Part shown: positions 17,141 through 26,118 of the stretch, piece after piece
How the letters are laid out: every line of letters begins with the position of its first letter
How positions within the stretch are numbered: position 1 is the stretch's first letter
Source: Ardenticatenia bacterium
GTDB lineage: Bacteria; Chloroflexota; Anaerolineae; Ardenticatenales; Ardenticatenaceae
Reading direction: 5' to 3'
Assembly: GCA_030949995.1 (NCBI GenBank)
Contig: JAUZRY010000014.1
Span: 1-38,269 of the forward strand
Length of the DNA: 38,269 nucleotides
Notes under the pieces: model-generated
Databases searched by the model: none
What the model saw: the letters and a program-made list of their open reading frames with translations, nothing else
Told to the model about the DNA's origin: nothing
Program-made: the position numbers and the translations under genes

Positions 17141-19843
17141 TCAAGCGTTCTCGAGTTGATCCAGTTGCGCCTTCACCTTTGTCAGCCGCGTTTCGGCCTC
17201 CCGTAGGGCTTCCCGCGCCCCCTCGACGATGTGTGGGGGTGCTTTCTGCACGAAGTCCTGGTTCGCCAGCCGCTGGCGGTGGCGTGCGACCTCGGCCTCA
17301 ACATCCGCCAGGAGCTTTTGGAGCCGCTTTCGTTCCCGTGCCACGTCCACGAGGCCGGCTAACGGCAAGTACGCCTCCAGGCCCTCTTGGGCCACGACGT
17401 GAACAGCGCTCTGTGCTGGGCGCTCCACCCGGGCACGCAGGTCCAGGCGTTCATCGTCCAGGCGTGCGAGGAAGACCAACACATCGTGTTCGGCCCTCAA
17501 GTCGTCCACCAGGTCACCGGCGCCAACAGTGGCGGCAATGCGCCTCCCCGGCTCGACGTTATACTCCGTGCGCGCGTTGCGAATAGCTCGCACTAGATCT
17601 TGAAGGGCGCGGAAGCGTCGAATGGCCTCCTCGTCCACAGGACCGGCTTGGGGCCAGGGGGCCACAATGAGCGCTTCGCCCTGGTGAGGTAGGTGGTGCC
17701 ACAGCGCCTCGGTGATAAAGGGCATAAAGGGATGGAGCAGGCGCAAGGTGCGCTCCAGCACGTAGACCAAAACGCGGCGTGCCATCATGGCTCGTTCGTC
17801 ATGTGGCTCTTGGGCGAAGTACAGGCGGGTCTTGCTGGCCTCCACGTACCAGTCGGCGAACTCGTCCCACAGGAAGTGGTAGATGGCCCGCCCTGCCTCG
17901 CCGAAGCGAAAGGCCTCCATGTGCTCGGTTACCTCGGTGATGAGTTGGTGCAAACGGCTGACAATCCAGCGCTCGGTGAGTGGCAGAGCGGCGAGGGCAT
18001 GAGCATCGAAGGTCGTCTCGGCCAGGGCAGATTGTTCTTCCTCGGAGAGGGGAGCCAAGTTGGTCACCACAAAGCGTCCCATGTTCCAGATTTTGTTGGC
18101 GAAATTTCTGCCCCCTTCAATGCGTTTCTCCGAGAGGTTGATGTCCTGGCCGGGGGTAGAACCCGTAGCCAAGGTGAAGCGCAAGGCGTCGGCTCCGTAT
18201 TTCTCAATCACCTCGATGGGATCGATAATGTTGCCCAGGGTTTTCGACATTTTTCGCCCTTGGGCATCCCGCACTAACCCGTGCAGGTAAACGATCCGGA
18301 AGGGTGGCTTGCCGGTGAATTCCAAGCCGGTGATGATCATACGGGCCACCCAGAAGAAGAGGATGTCGTATCCCGTTTCCATGACGGTGGTGGGGTAGAA
18401 GTAACGATAATCCTCGTGCTCCTCGTTGGGCCAGCCCAGCGTGCTGAAGGGCCAAAGTGCGCTTGAAAACCACGTGTCGAGCACGTCCGGGTCCTGTTCC
18501 AAGGTGACATCTGGGCCGTACTGTTCGCGTGCCTTGCGATAGGCTTCCTCCTCATCGTGGGCCACCACGAACGCCTCGCGGCTGCCGTTGACGTACCACA
18601 CAGGAATGCGGTGGCCCCACCACAATTGGCGGCTGATGCACCAGTCGCGAATGTTCTCCAGCCAGTGGAAGTAGACTTTCTCGAAGCGCTCGGGGAGGAT
18701 GCGGATGGCCCCTTCCCGCACAGCACGAATGGCCGGTTCCGCCAGGGGCTTCATTTTCACGAACCACTGAGTGCTCAACATGGGTTCAATGATCTCGCCG
18801 CCTCGCTGGGAGCGGGGCACGCGCATGGTGTAAGGCTCGGTCTTGATGGTGAGCCCTGCCTGTTCCATGTCCTCCCACAGCCGCTTCCGGGCTTCCATGC
18901 GGTCCAAGCCGGCGTAGGGGCCGGCGTTCTCGTTGAGCGTGGCGTCCTTGTTCATGATGTTGATGATGGGCAAGTTGTGCCGTTGGGCGATCTCGTAGTC
19001 GTGGGGATCATGTCCGGGCGTCACTTTCAGGGCGCCGGTGCCGAACTCCCGGTCCACGTACTCGTCGGCGATGACCGGGATCTCGCGCCCCAGGATGGGG
19101 ACGAGCAGAGTCTTGCCGATGTAGTGCTGATATCGTGTGTCTGCCGGATGAACCGCCACAGCCGTGTCACCCAGGATCGTTTCCGGGCGCGTGGTGGCCA
19201 CCGGGATGTACTCGTCGCTTCCCTTGAGCATGTACTTGAAATAGTAAAGGGTGGATGGCTCTTCAAAGTACTCCACTTCCAGGTCGGAGACGGCCGTCTG
19301 AAGGTTGGGCGACCAGTTGACCATGTACGTGCCCCGGTAGATCAGGCCCTTCTCGTAGAGGCGCACGAAGGCCTCGGTGACGGCCCGGCTGAGGTCGGGG
19401 TCCAAGGTGAATTTCTCGCGGGTCCAGTCGCACGAGGCACCTAGGCGGCGGAGTTGTTGGGTGATGTAACCGCCGTATTTCTCCTTCCATGCCCACACAC
19501 GGGCTTCAAAGGCCTCGCGGCCCACGTCCCAACGGGTTTTTCCCTCCTTGGCCAGTTCCTTTTCCACTTGGAGCTGGGTAGCAATGCCGGCGTGGTCGGT
19601 CCCAGGGAGCCACAGGGTAGGATCGCCTTTCATGCGGTGGTAGCGAGTCATCAGGTCCTCGATAGTGACGAACATGGCATGACCCATGTGGAGGGCCCCG
19701 GTCACGTTGGGTGGGGGCATGGAGATGACAAAGGGCTTCTTGGACGGGTCGATCTTGGGTGTGAAGTAGCCCTGGTCCTCCCACCAGCGGTAGAGGCGCA
19801 TTTCGGTTTCTTGTGGGTGATATACTTTGGGCAACGTGCTCAT
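17141..19843 (-). CDS. valS: Valyl-tRNA synthetase
   Basis: Class I synthetase charging tRNA-Val, ~900 residues. Visible are PPPNVTGALHMGHAMF (HIGH motif), the CP1 editing domain with PVATTRPETILGDTAVAVHP and GTGALKVTPGHDPHDYEI, WCISRQLWWGHRIPVWY, GRKMSKTLGNIIDP (KMSKS), the anticodon-binding helices and a C-terminal coiled-coil arm (KRLQKLLADVEAEVARHRQRL). ATG 19843 has AAGGA five bases upstream. The frame is open upstream into a methyltransferase, giving one 1145-residue ORF. The start lies in the sequence ATGA, whose TGA would end the methyltransferase if its frame were shifted by one base, so I annotate two genes. A T-box leader controls the pair. Confidence 0.95.
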   Translation of the reverse strand: MSTLPKVYHPQETEMRLYRWWEDQGYFTPKIDPSKKPFVISMPPPNVTGALHMGHAMFVTIEDLMTRYHRMKGDPTLWLPGTDHAGIATQLQVEKELAKEGKTRWDVGREAFEARVWAWKEKYGGYITQQLRRLGASCDWTREKFTLDPDLSRAVTEAFVRLYEKGLIYRGTYMVNWSPNLQTAVSDLEVEYFEEPSTLYYFKYMLKGSDEYIPVATTRPETILGDTAVAVHPADTRYQHYIGKTLLVPILGREIPVIADEYVDREFGTGALKVTPGHDPHDYEIAQRHNLPIINIMNKDATLNENAGPYAGLDRMEARKRLWEDMEQAGLTIKTEPYTMRVPRSQRGGEIIEPMLSTQWFVKMKPLAEPAIRAVREGAIRILPERFEKVYFHWLENIRDWCISRQLWWGHRIPVWYVNGSREAFVVAHDEEEAYRKAREQYGPDVTLEQDPDVLDTWFSSALWPFSTLGWPNEEHEDYRYFYPTTVMETGYDILFFWVARMIITGLEFTGKPPFRIVYLHGLVRDAQGRKMSKTLGNIIDPIEVIEKYGADALRFTLATGSTPGQDINLSEKRIEGGRNFANKIWNMGRFVVTNLAPLSEEEQSALAETTFDAHALAALPLTERWIVSRLHQLITEVTEHMEAFRFGEAGRAIYHFLWDEFADWYVEASKTRLYFAQEPHDERAMMARRVLVYVLERTLRLLHPFMPFITEALWHHLPHQGEALIVAPWPQAGPVDEEAIRRFRALQDLVRAIRNARTEYNVEPGRRIAATVGAGDLVDDLRAEHDVLVFLARLDDERLDLRARVERPAQSAVHVVAQEGLEAYLPLAGLVDVARERKRLQKLLADVEAEVARHRQRLANQDFVQKAPPHIVEGAREALREAETRLTKVKAQLDQLENA

Positions 19844-20578
19844 GATTTCCTTCTCCCAGTTTGGACGTTCACGGCGCATCGCCCACCACGTTTCGCCAGG
19901 ATGGTTCACCTGTTCAACAACGGTTAAGCCAACAGTCGCGGCCTCCCGTTGTAAGGTCAGAGAGGTGATGGGGTAATAGGTTGTCGAGGTGGTATGGACT
20001 CGCCACATCCCCTCCTGGTTGGTGAGGTAAAAGGTGATGAGAATCATGTGTTGTGGTTGAAAGAGGCGCACGTCGAACATGATCAGACGAGACCCGTTCA
20101 TGCGTGCGACGCGCCGGGGCACGAAAAAGGCACGTTTCCTGAGCAGGGTGTCCCAATCGCGCAGGCCAATCAGGATGAGGCCCTCCGGTGCCACCAGGTG
20201 GGCCATTGCGCTCAGAGCATGGGGGCGCTCGGAAGGGGAACAGCGGGCCAGCACATCGTGTAAGGCCAGCACGGCGTCAAAGGGCCCCTCGAGCCAAACC
20301 TGATCCAGTCCAGTGATGCCTACACGGTACATGGCTACTGACACGGGAGCGTTTGCCAGGCGTTCAACGGCTTGACGGAAGAGCTCCTCGTCGGCCTCGC
20401 AGGCCACGACGTGGTATCCCCGCCTGGCAAGGGCCAGGGCCAGCGCCCCCCGTCTGGCGGCGGCGTCCACAACGGTGTGGGCATGGCGTGCTGCCAACAT
20501 TCGATCGAGCCGCTGGCTCTCATCCTCCACGCTTTCCCGCCAATGATCGTACAAATCCCACGGCGAAGCGGTTGTCAC
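19844..20578 (-). CDS. Class I SAM-dependent methyltransferase-like protein, fused to or overlapping valS
   Basis: About 245 residues with a Rossmann-type methyltransferase fold. It reads VVDAAARRGALALALARRGYHVVACEADEELFRQAVERL (motif I is degenerate, with DAAARRG in place of DxGxGxG), GPFDAVLALHDVLARCSP (motif IV region), LVAPEGLILIGLRD, and a beta-rich tail ending TVVEQVNHPGETWWAMRRERP. Substrate unknown. GTG 20578 has GAGGTGA upstream and is 30 bases beyond the T-box terminator, so it is the first gene under the valine T-box. The frame continues into valS without a stop. Either this is a genuine fusion, or a one-base indel hides an ATGA stop/start overlap at 19840-19843. Confidence 0.65.
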
Positions 20579-20607
20579 CTTTCACCTCAAGCGAACATTG
20601 GTGCCAA

Positions 20608-20955
20608 GAAAAAACGCCCCTCGTCCCACAAGGACGAGAGGCGGAATGATCCTCCCGCGGTACCACCTTGTTTGCCCGGCACAGTGACCAGGCCCCTTAG
20701 CTCCGGCGCCGCCCTCGCGGATGGGGCGCCGGCGGTGCGGGTAACGGGCACCACTCCGGCCGGGCCTACTGGGGGCTTTTCAGGCCCCGTTCAGCCAGGC
20801 GACTCCCCGGCGACCTTCGGCGGCTCTTTGCCGGGGGTGGCTTGCAGCCCACGGCCACCCCTCTCTGGCGGCTGAACACCGCCTACTCCTCCGGTTCGAC
20901 GTCGTTCGAGGTATGCTGTTGTGGTGTGCAGGGCGTTGCTGCCTAGCACCAGGGG
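20608..20955 (-). promoter_or_regulatory. T-box leader (valine) upstream of methyltransferase-valS
   Basis: Reading the minus strand, a long structured leader contains AGTA near its start, an AGAGAG element with GGCTGCAAGCC, and the T-box core AAGGTGGTACCGCGGG at about 20668-20653. An intrinsic terminator follows: an 11-bp stem (20642-20632 with 20626-20616) and six Ts (20614-20609). GAA-G-GTC-GCC at 20818-20809 offers GTC, a valine codon, as the specifier. Uncharged tRNA-Val would stabilise the antiterminator and allow expression of valS. Confidence 0.88.
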
Positions 20956-20962
20956 TGAGCTT

Positions 20963-20991
20963 ATGATACCGGTGAGGCAGTGGATTGTCAA
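20963..20991 (-). promoter_or_regulatory. Sigma-70-type promoter for the valS T-box transcript
   Basis: TTGACA (20991-20986) and TATCAT (20968-20963) are separated by 17 bases. The -35 hexamer contains the TGA stop of aroKB. Transcription should start near 20956, just before the T-box leader. Confidence 0.75.
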
Positions 20992-22594
20992 GCTTCTGGT
21001 GGCGGTCGCTCGGGGCACAGGATTTCGGCTAACACGGTGCGAACGACCTCTGGCGGCACGGCGTCCGTCACGATCACGTCGCCCACGGCGCGGGGCAGCA
21101 CAAAGCGTAGCCGGCCGCGTGCCTTTTTCTTGTCGCCCTGCATGGCCTGCCAAACGGCTGCTGGGTCAGCGGAGAGGCGGACCGGTAAGCCCAGCGTGTG
21201 GAGCAGGGCCTCCACGCGCGCGGCCAAGGGCTCATCGGCGAGCCCTACGCGAACGGCCAGCCGAGCAGCCAACACAAGCCCCACGGCCACGGCCTCGCCG
21301 TGGGGTAGGGTGTAGTTGCTCACCACTTCCAGGGCATGGGCAAAGGTGTGCCCAAGGTTGAGCACCGCCCGCCGTCCGCGCTCGAAGGGATCGTCCTCCA
21401 CCACAGCCTTCTTGACGGCAATGGCCTCGCGGATCAGAGCCGGCCAGCTCCACCTGCCGCTTTCCAGCCACGTCAGGATGTGTGGGGCGCCGATGAGTCC
21501 GTGTTTGACCACTTCGGCCAGGCCGCATCGCCGCTCACGGGCCGGCAGCGTGCGCAGGAAGCGCGTGTCGGCCACGACGAGGGCCGGCTGTTTGAAGGCG
21601 CCAATGAGGTTCTTGGCCTGAGGGTGGTCCACGCCGACTTTGCCGCCCACGCTGGCGTCCACCATGGCCAACAGCGAGGTGGGCACTTGCACGAAGGCGA
21701 TGCCCCGCATGTAGGTGGCGGCCACAAAGCCGGCCAGATCGCCGACCACGCCCCCCCCCAAGGCCAACACGGTGGAGGTTCTGTCGAACCCGTCTGCGAG
21801 CAGCCGCCCATACAGGGGCAGAACGGTTTGCCAGGTTTTGGAGGCCTCACCTGCGGGAATGGTATACACGTGCGCTTCCAGGCCGGCGGCGGCCAAGTCA
21901 GCCCGGACTGAGGCCGCGTGCAGGGGAGCCACATGTCGCTGATGATGGCCACCGTTCCTGTGATGCCCTCTTCCCGCATCCATGCCCCCAGGTCGGCGGT
22001 GGCCTCCAGGCCCACCACGAGGGGGTATCTCCCATCAGGGTGTGCTACCCACATCACGTCGGGCGGAGGCGCCGGTGTGGGATGCGCGTTGGGAATCAGG
22101 TGGAGCACGGCCTCGACGACAGCCTCGGGGGTGAGGTGAGTGGTGTCTACCCGGTAGGGCAGCAGCTCGTAGGTGGCATGCCGACGGGCGTAGAGGTCGT
22201 GCAGGCGTGCCAGGGGGTCAGGTCCGGCGAGCAGCGGCCGGCGGTCGATTTCGTCCTGAAGGCGCTTCACAATCACGTCTGGCGGAGCCCACAGCTCCAC
22301 GATGATGCCGTTGGCGCCCAGGGCACGCCGGTTTTGGGCGGCCAGCAGTGTGCCGCCACCGGTGGCGATGATCAACCCGTGCTGTTGACCGAGCTCAGCG
22401 GCGAAGGCGGCCTCGGCTTGGCGGAAGGCCGTCTCGCCCTGGTGGGCGAAGAGCTCGGGGATGGTATGGCCGGTGCGCCGCTCGATCTCGGCGTCCATGT
22501 CTACAAATCGACGCCCCAGGCGCTCGGCCAGCAGGCGCCCCACAGTCGTCTTCCCGGTTCCCATGAAGCCGGTGAGTACAATGTTGGGCTCCAC
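20988..22594 (-). CDS. aroKB: Shikimate kinase/3-dehydroquinate synthase fusion (frame slip)
   Basis: One gene encoding two steps of the shikimate pathway. The AroK half (~170 residues) has GFMGTGKTTVGRLLAERLG (Walker A), VDMDAEIERR (shikimate-binding Asp) and ATGGGTLL. Directly after it comes the AroB half, starting near DGRYPLVVGLEATADLG and continuing GGGVVGDLAGFVAATYMRG (NAD site), VPTSLLAMVDASVGGKVGVD and NLGHTFAHALE (metal His). The frame slips near 21938, between VAIISD and HVAPLHAASVRADL, so the raw sequence shows two ORFs. GTG 22594 is chosen over the upstream ATG 22627 because AGGAGG overlaps the aroC stop seven bases before it. Similar kinase-synthase fusions are known, as I recall, in Thermotoga. 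Last gene of the aromatic operon. Confidence 0.9.
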
Positions 22595-22605
22595 AGCTTG
22601 GCCTC

Positions 22606-23787
22606 CTATTCCAGTCCTACGTCCCACGTATAGGGAGTGTCCTGGACTCCTTCCCGAACCCAGCGAGCTTGCTCATCCACGAGGAGGGCGTATCTGGCAC
22701 GCATCTCGGTCAAGCTGTCGCCACCGAGTTTCTCAATGAGGGCGTCAGCCAGCACGAAGGCCAACATCGCCTCGCCCACAACGACGGCTCTGGGCACGGC
22801 GGTGAAGTCGCTGCGCTCGTAGACTGTGGGCTCTTCCTGGCCCGTGGCCAGGTTGACCGAGGGCATACCCTTGAGAATGGTGGAGATGGGCTTCATGGCC
22901 GCCCGTACAACCACAGGCTCGCCGGTGGTGATGCCCCCCTCGAAGCCCCCGGCGTTGTTCGAGGGGCGTACAATGCGGCCATGGTGCTGGCGAAACGGGT
23001 CATGCACTTGGGAGCCCCGGAGGCGTGCATTGCGGAAGGCCGGCCCGATTTCCACGCCCTTGATGGCCGGAATGCTCATGATGGCCTGAGCAAGGCGCGC
23101 TTCGAGCTTGCGGTCCCAATGCACGTGGCTGCCCAAGCCAGGCGGGACGCCGGTGGCCACGATCTCGAAGATACCGCCCAGTGTATCTTTATCGCGGATC
23201 ACGGCTCGGATGGCGTCCTGCATGGCCGCAGCAGCCTCCGGATCAGGACAGCGGACTTCGTTTTCCTCGGCCCGCTTCCAGCGTTCCGGGTAGTCCAGGC
23301 CATCCAGGCGAGCTTCCACCGGGCCAAGGGCCACAACGTAGCCGCCCACGTGGATGTCGAAGGCCGCCAGCAGACGCTTGCAGAGGGCGCCTACTGCCAC
23401 TCGCATAGTTGTCTCGCGGGCGCTGGCCCGCTCCAGCGCGTAGCGGAGGTCCTCGTAGCCGTACTTGAGGCCGCCGGTCAAGTCGGCGTGGCCGGGCCGC
23501 GGGCGGGTGATAGGGGAAATCTCGCGCCCCTGCCAGTTAGGCCAATCGTCGTTGACCACGTGGAGGGCGATAGGGGCCCCTGTGGTCCGGCCGGCGATAA
23601 TACCGGACGTCACGCGCACGCGGTCCTTCTCGATTTTCATGCGCCCGCCACTGCCGAAGCCGCGCTGCCGGCGAGCCAGCTCACGGTTGATGTCTTGGAC
23701 AGTTACCGAGACGCCGGCTGGAAAGCCTTCGAGAATCGCTGTGAGCGCCGGGCCGTGGGATTCGCCGGCGGTCAGGAAGCGCAACAT
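22606..23787 (-). CDS. aroC: Chorismate synthase
   Basis: The final shikimate-pathway enzyme, converting EPSP to chorismate with reduced FMN. The full 393-residue protein is intact. It begins MLRFLTAGESHGPALTAILEG, the family signature, and shows RRQRGFGSGGRMKIEKD, RPGHADLTGGLKYGYEDLRYALERASARETTMRV (FMN/active-site His and Arg), PSNNAGGFEGGITTGEPVVV, and ERSDFTAVPRAVVVGEAMLA. It lies between aroE and aroKB; the aroKB ribosome site is in its stop region. The 113-base gap upstream, after aroE, shows no obvious promoter. Confidence 0.97.
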   Translation of the reverse strand: MLRFLTAGESHGPALTAILEGFPAGVSVTVQDINRELARRQRGFGSGGRMKIEKDRVRVTSGIIAGRTTGAPIALHVVNDDWPNWQGREISPITRPRPGHADLTGGLKYGYEDLRYALERASARETTMRVAVGALCKRLLAAFDIHVGGYVVALGPVEARLDGLDYPERWKRAEENEVRCPDPEAAAAMQDAIRAVIRDKDTLGGIFEIVATGVPPGLGSHVHWDRKLEARLAQAIMSIPAIKGVEIGPAFRNARLRGSQVHDPFRQHHGRIVRPSNNAGGFEGGITTGEPVVVRAAMKPISTILKGMPSVNLATGQEEPTVYERSDFTAVPRAVVVGEAMLAFVLADALIEKLGGDSLTEMRARYALLVDEQARWVREGVQDTPYTWDVGLE

Positions 23788-23900
23788 GGGTTCTCTCCTG
23801 CTGGGTCAGTTTTGGACAGGGCGTGCGGTGAAGCTGGCCGCACAACAGAGAGCTCTGGGTTGGCGTATTTTCGGCCACCATGGTGGCCAGAACACCGGGG

Positions 23901-24740
23901 TCACAACTCAGCCTCGATGGCTCGGCGCATTACCTCCAGAGGAGGCGAAGTTGCTGTCCACAGCTCAAAGGCCACGGCACCTTGGTGGAGCAACATGCCC
24001 AAACCGCCAATCACCCGCGCGCCTGCCCGATGGGCTTGGCCCATGAGGGCCGTTTCCCTCGGTGTGTAGATGGTCTCGTAGAGAGTGAGCGTGGGGGGAA
24101 TGGTAACGCCGTCGGGCAGGGGAGAGGCGTCCACATTGGGAGCCATGCCGACGCTTGTGGCGTTGACCAGCAGGTCGGCTTTGGCCAGGGCCGTCTGGAG
24201 CGCTGGCCCGGCGCTCAGGGGAAGGGTGGGGATGTGGACCCTGAAGAGGGCCCCCAGCTCCTCGGCGAGGTGGCGGGCCCGGCTGAGGGTGCGGTTGACC
24301 ACGGTGACCGTGGCCTTGGCGGCCAAGAGGGTGTAGACAATGGCTCGTGCGGCCCCTCCAGCGCCGAGCACCACAGCACGACAACCGCGCGGCTCGAACC
24401 CGGCCTCACGCAGGGCGCGCAGGAACCCGATAGCGTCGGTGTTGTGGCCCTCCAACACGCCATCCCGGTTTACAATGGTGTTCACCGCGCCGATGGCACG
24501 GGCTTCCACGGTGACTCGGTCTAGTGCCGGGATCACCGCCCGCTTGTGGGGCACTGTGACGTTGGCACCGGCGAAACGCAGGGCCCTCAGGCCACACACA
24601 GCCTCTTCAACATCGTCGGGTGCCACGGGCAAGAACAGGTAGCGCCAGTCCATGCCAAGGGCCTGAAAGGCGGCATTGTGCATGGCCGGCGAGCGGCTGT
24701 GACTTACCGGCCACCCCATGATCCCCACATACGTCGGCAT
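23901..24740 (-). CDS. aroE: Shikimate 5-dehydrogenase
   Basis: NADPH-dependent reduction of 3-dehydroshikimate to shikimate. About 279 residues, complete. Shikimate-binding motif GWPVSHSRSPAMHNAAF, catalytic Lys in NVTVPHKRAV, Asp in GHNTDAIGFLRAL, the nucleotide loop VVLGAGGAARAIVYTL with NRTLSRA (the Asn-Arg-Thr typical of NADPH users) and LLVNATSVGM. ATG 24740 is used because GAGGGGGG lies directly before it; the GTG at 24755 would overlap the aroA stop. Eleven bases separate it from aroA. Confidence 0.96.
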   Translation of the reverse strand: MPTYVGIMGWPVSHSRSPAMHNAAFQALGMDWRYLFLPVAPDDVEEAVCGLRALRFAGANVTVPHKRAVIPALDRVTVEARAIGAVNTIVNRDGVLEGHNTDAIGFLRALREAGFEPRGCRAVVLGAGGAARAIVYTLLAAKATVTVVNRTLSRARHLAEELGALFRVHIPTLPLSAGPALQTALAKADLLVNATSVGMAPNVDASPLPDGVTIPPTLTLYETIYTPRETALMGQAHRAGARVIGGLGMLLHQGAVAFELWTATSPPLEVMRRAIEAEL

Positions 24741-24751
24741 AATCCCCCCTC

Positions 24752-26113
24752 TCACGCCTTTCGCCCCGTGTCGGTTAGGATCGAGAGCGTCTCTGTGAAG
24801 CTCGGAAAGCTGTCGGCAATTACATCGGCCCCGCGAATGGTGGTAGTGCCCTCAGCGATCAGGGCGGCGATGGCCAACGCCATGGCCAAGCGGTGGTCCC
24901 CGTGGCTCTCCACCTCAGCGCCGTGCAGGGGCGTGGGACCGTGGACCACGAACCCGTCGGGACGGGGCTCCACGCGGGCGCCCATTTTGTTCAGCTCACG
25001 GGCCACGTTGGCGATGCGGTCGGTTTCCTTCACCCGCAACTCGGCGGCGTCCCGGACGACGGTGGATCCGTGAGCTTGGGTGGCGGCCACAGCAATGATG
25101 GGAAATTCGTCAATGGCCCGCACGACCACCTCGCCGCCGACGTGTGTGGCCTGAAGCCGACTGGCGCGCACCCGCACGTTGGCGATGGGTTCCACCTGGG
25201 CGTGGCGCCGATGCTCGACCGTGATATCGGCCCCCATGGAGCGGAGGATCTCCAACGCGCCGGTGCGTGTGGGGTTAACCCCGACATCGAGAACGACGAG
25301 ATCGCTTTCGGGCACGAGCAGGCCGGCCACGAGGAGAAAGGCGGCCGAGGAGAAGTCGCCGGGCACGAGGAAAGGGGTTTCAGGGGTGCCCAGAGGACGC
25401 AGGGGGGTGTCGGGCCGCCGCACACGCACAATGTTGTCCCCCTCCAGGTGAAGCGGGGCGCCCATGGCCTTTAACAGGCGCTCGGTGTGATCCCGTGCCG
25501 GCCCTGGCTGGTGGATGGTTGTGGTACCCCCTGCCTGTAGGCCGGCCAGCAGGAGAGCACTCTTGACTTGGGCGCTGGCCACGGGCATGGGGTACTCAAT
25601 GCCCTCCAGCAGGCCGCCACGGATGGCCAGAGGGGCGTAGGCGCCCTCGTGCCTGCCGAGGACAGTGGCCCCCATGAGGCGCAGGGGCTCGGCCACGCGG
25701 CGCATGGGGCGACGCCGTAGGGCCTCGCGGCCGGTAAGCACGCTGAAGAAGGGGCGGCCGGCCAGCAGGCCGCAGAGCAGGCGCATAGTGGTGCCGGAGC
25801 CATCACAGTCAAGGACGTCGTCCGGCTCTTGCAAGTCCTCGGCTCCCACCCCGTGGACGGTGAGCGATGTGGGATCGTCAGGTGACACGTCCACGCGGAC
25901 GCCCAAGGCCCTCACGCAGCGCAGGGTTGCCAGGCAGTCGGCGGCCGGCAGCCAGCCGCGCACGACGGTGGGCCCGTCGGCCAGGGCGCCCAAGATGAGA
26001 ACCCGGTGGGAGATGGACTTGTCCCCCGGCACGCGCGCCGTCCCCCGCAGCGGACGCGCCACGGGGTGAATGGTGAGCTCGGCCGGCGAGGCGGTGGTGT
26101 GCTCGGATGACAT
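24752..26113 (-). CDS. aroA: 3-phosphoshikimate 1-carboxyvinyltransferase (EPSP synthase)
   Basis: Joins phosphoenolpyruvate to shikimate-3-phosphate. About 453 residues with the two-domain EPSP synthase fold: PGDKSISHRVLILGALADG, DCDGSGTTMRLLCGLLAG, PMRRVAEPLRLMGA, SAQVKSALLLAGL, DFSSAAFLLVAG, DEFPIIAVAATQAHGSTVVRDAAELRVKETDRI, and HGDHRLAMALAIA. The motif after the N-terminal Lys reads CDGSGTTMR rather than the LGNAGTAMR of class I enzymes, which fits the class II-type group. ATG 26113 follows the tyrA stop by five bases; an upstream in-frame start would overlap tyrA by 80 bases. Confidence 0.96.
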   Translation of the reverse strand: MSSEHTTASPAELTIHPVARPLRGTARVPGDKSISHRVLILGALADGPTVVRGWLPAADCLATLRCVRALGVRVDVSPDDPTSLTVHGVGAEDLQEPDDVLDCDGSGTTMRLLCGLLAGRPFFSVLTGREALRRRPMRRVAEPLRLMGATVLGRHEGAYAPLAIRGGLLEGIEYPMPVASAQVKSALLLAGLQAGGTTTIHQPGPARDHTERLLKAMGAPLHLEGDNIVRVRRPDTPLRPLGTPETPFLVPGDFSSAAFLLVAGLLVPESDLVVLDVGVNPTRTGALEILRSMGADITVEHRRHAQVEPIANVRVRASRLQATHVGGEVVVRAIDEFPIIAVAATQAHGSTVVRDAAELRVKETDRIANVARELNKMGARVEPRPDGFVVHGPTPLHGAEVESHGDHRLAMALAIAALIAEGTTTIRGADVIADSFPSFTETLSILTDTGRKA

Positions 26114-26118
26114 GGTGA

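Noticed and set aside
22669..24069. Long plus-strand ORF of ~466 codons
   Set aside because: It is antisense to aroC and part of aroE, with His/Gly/Ala-rich nonsense sequence and no recognisable domain.
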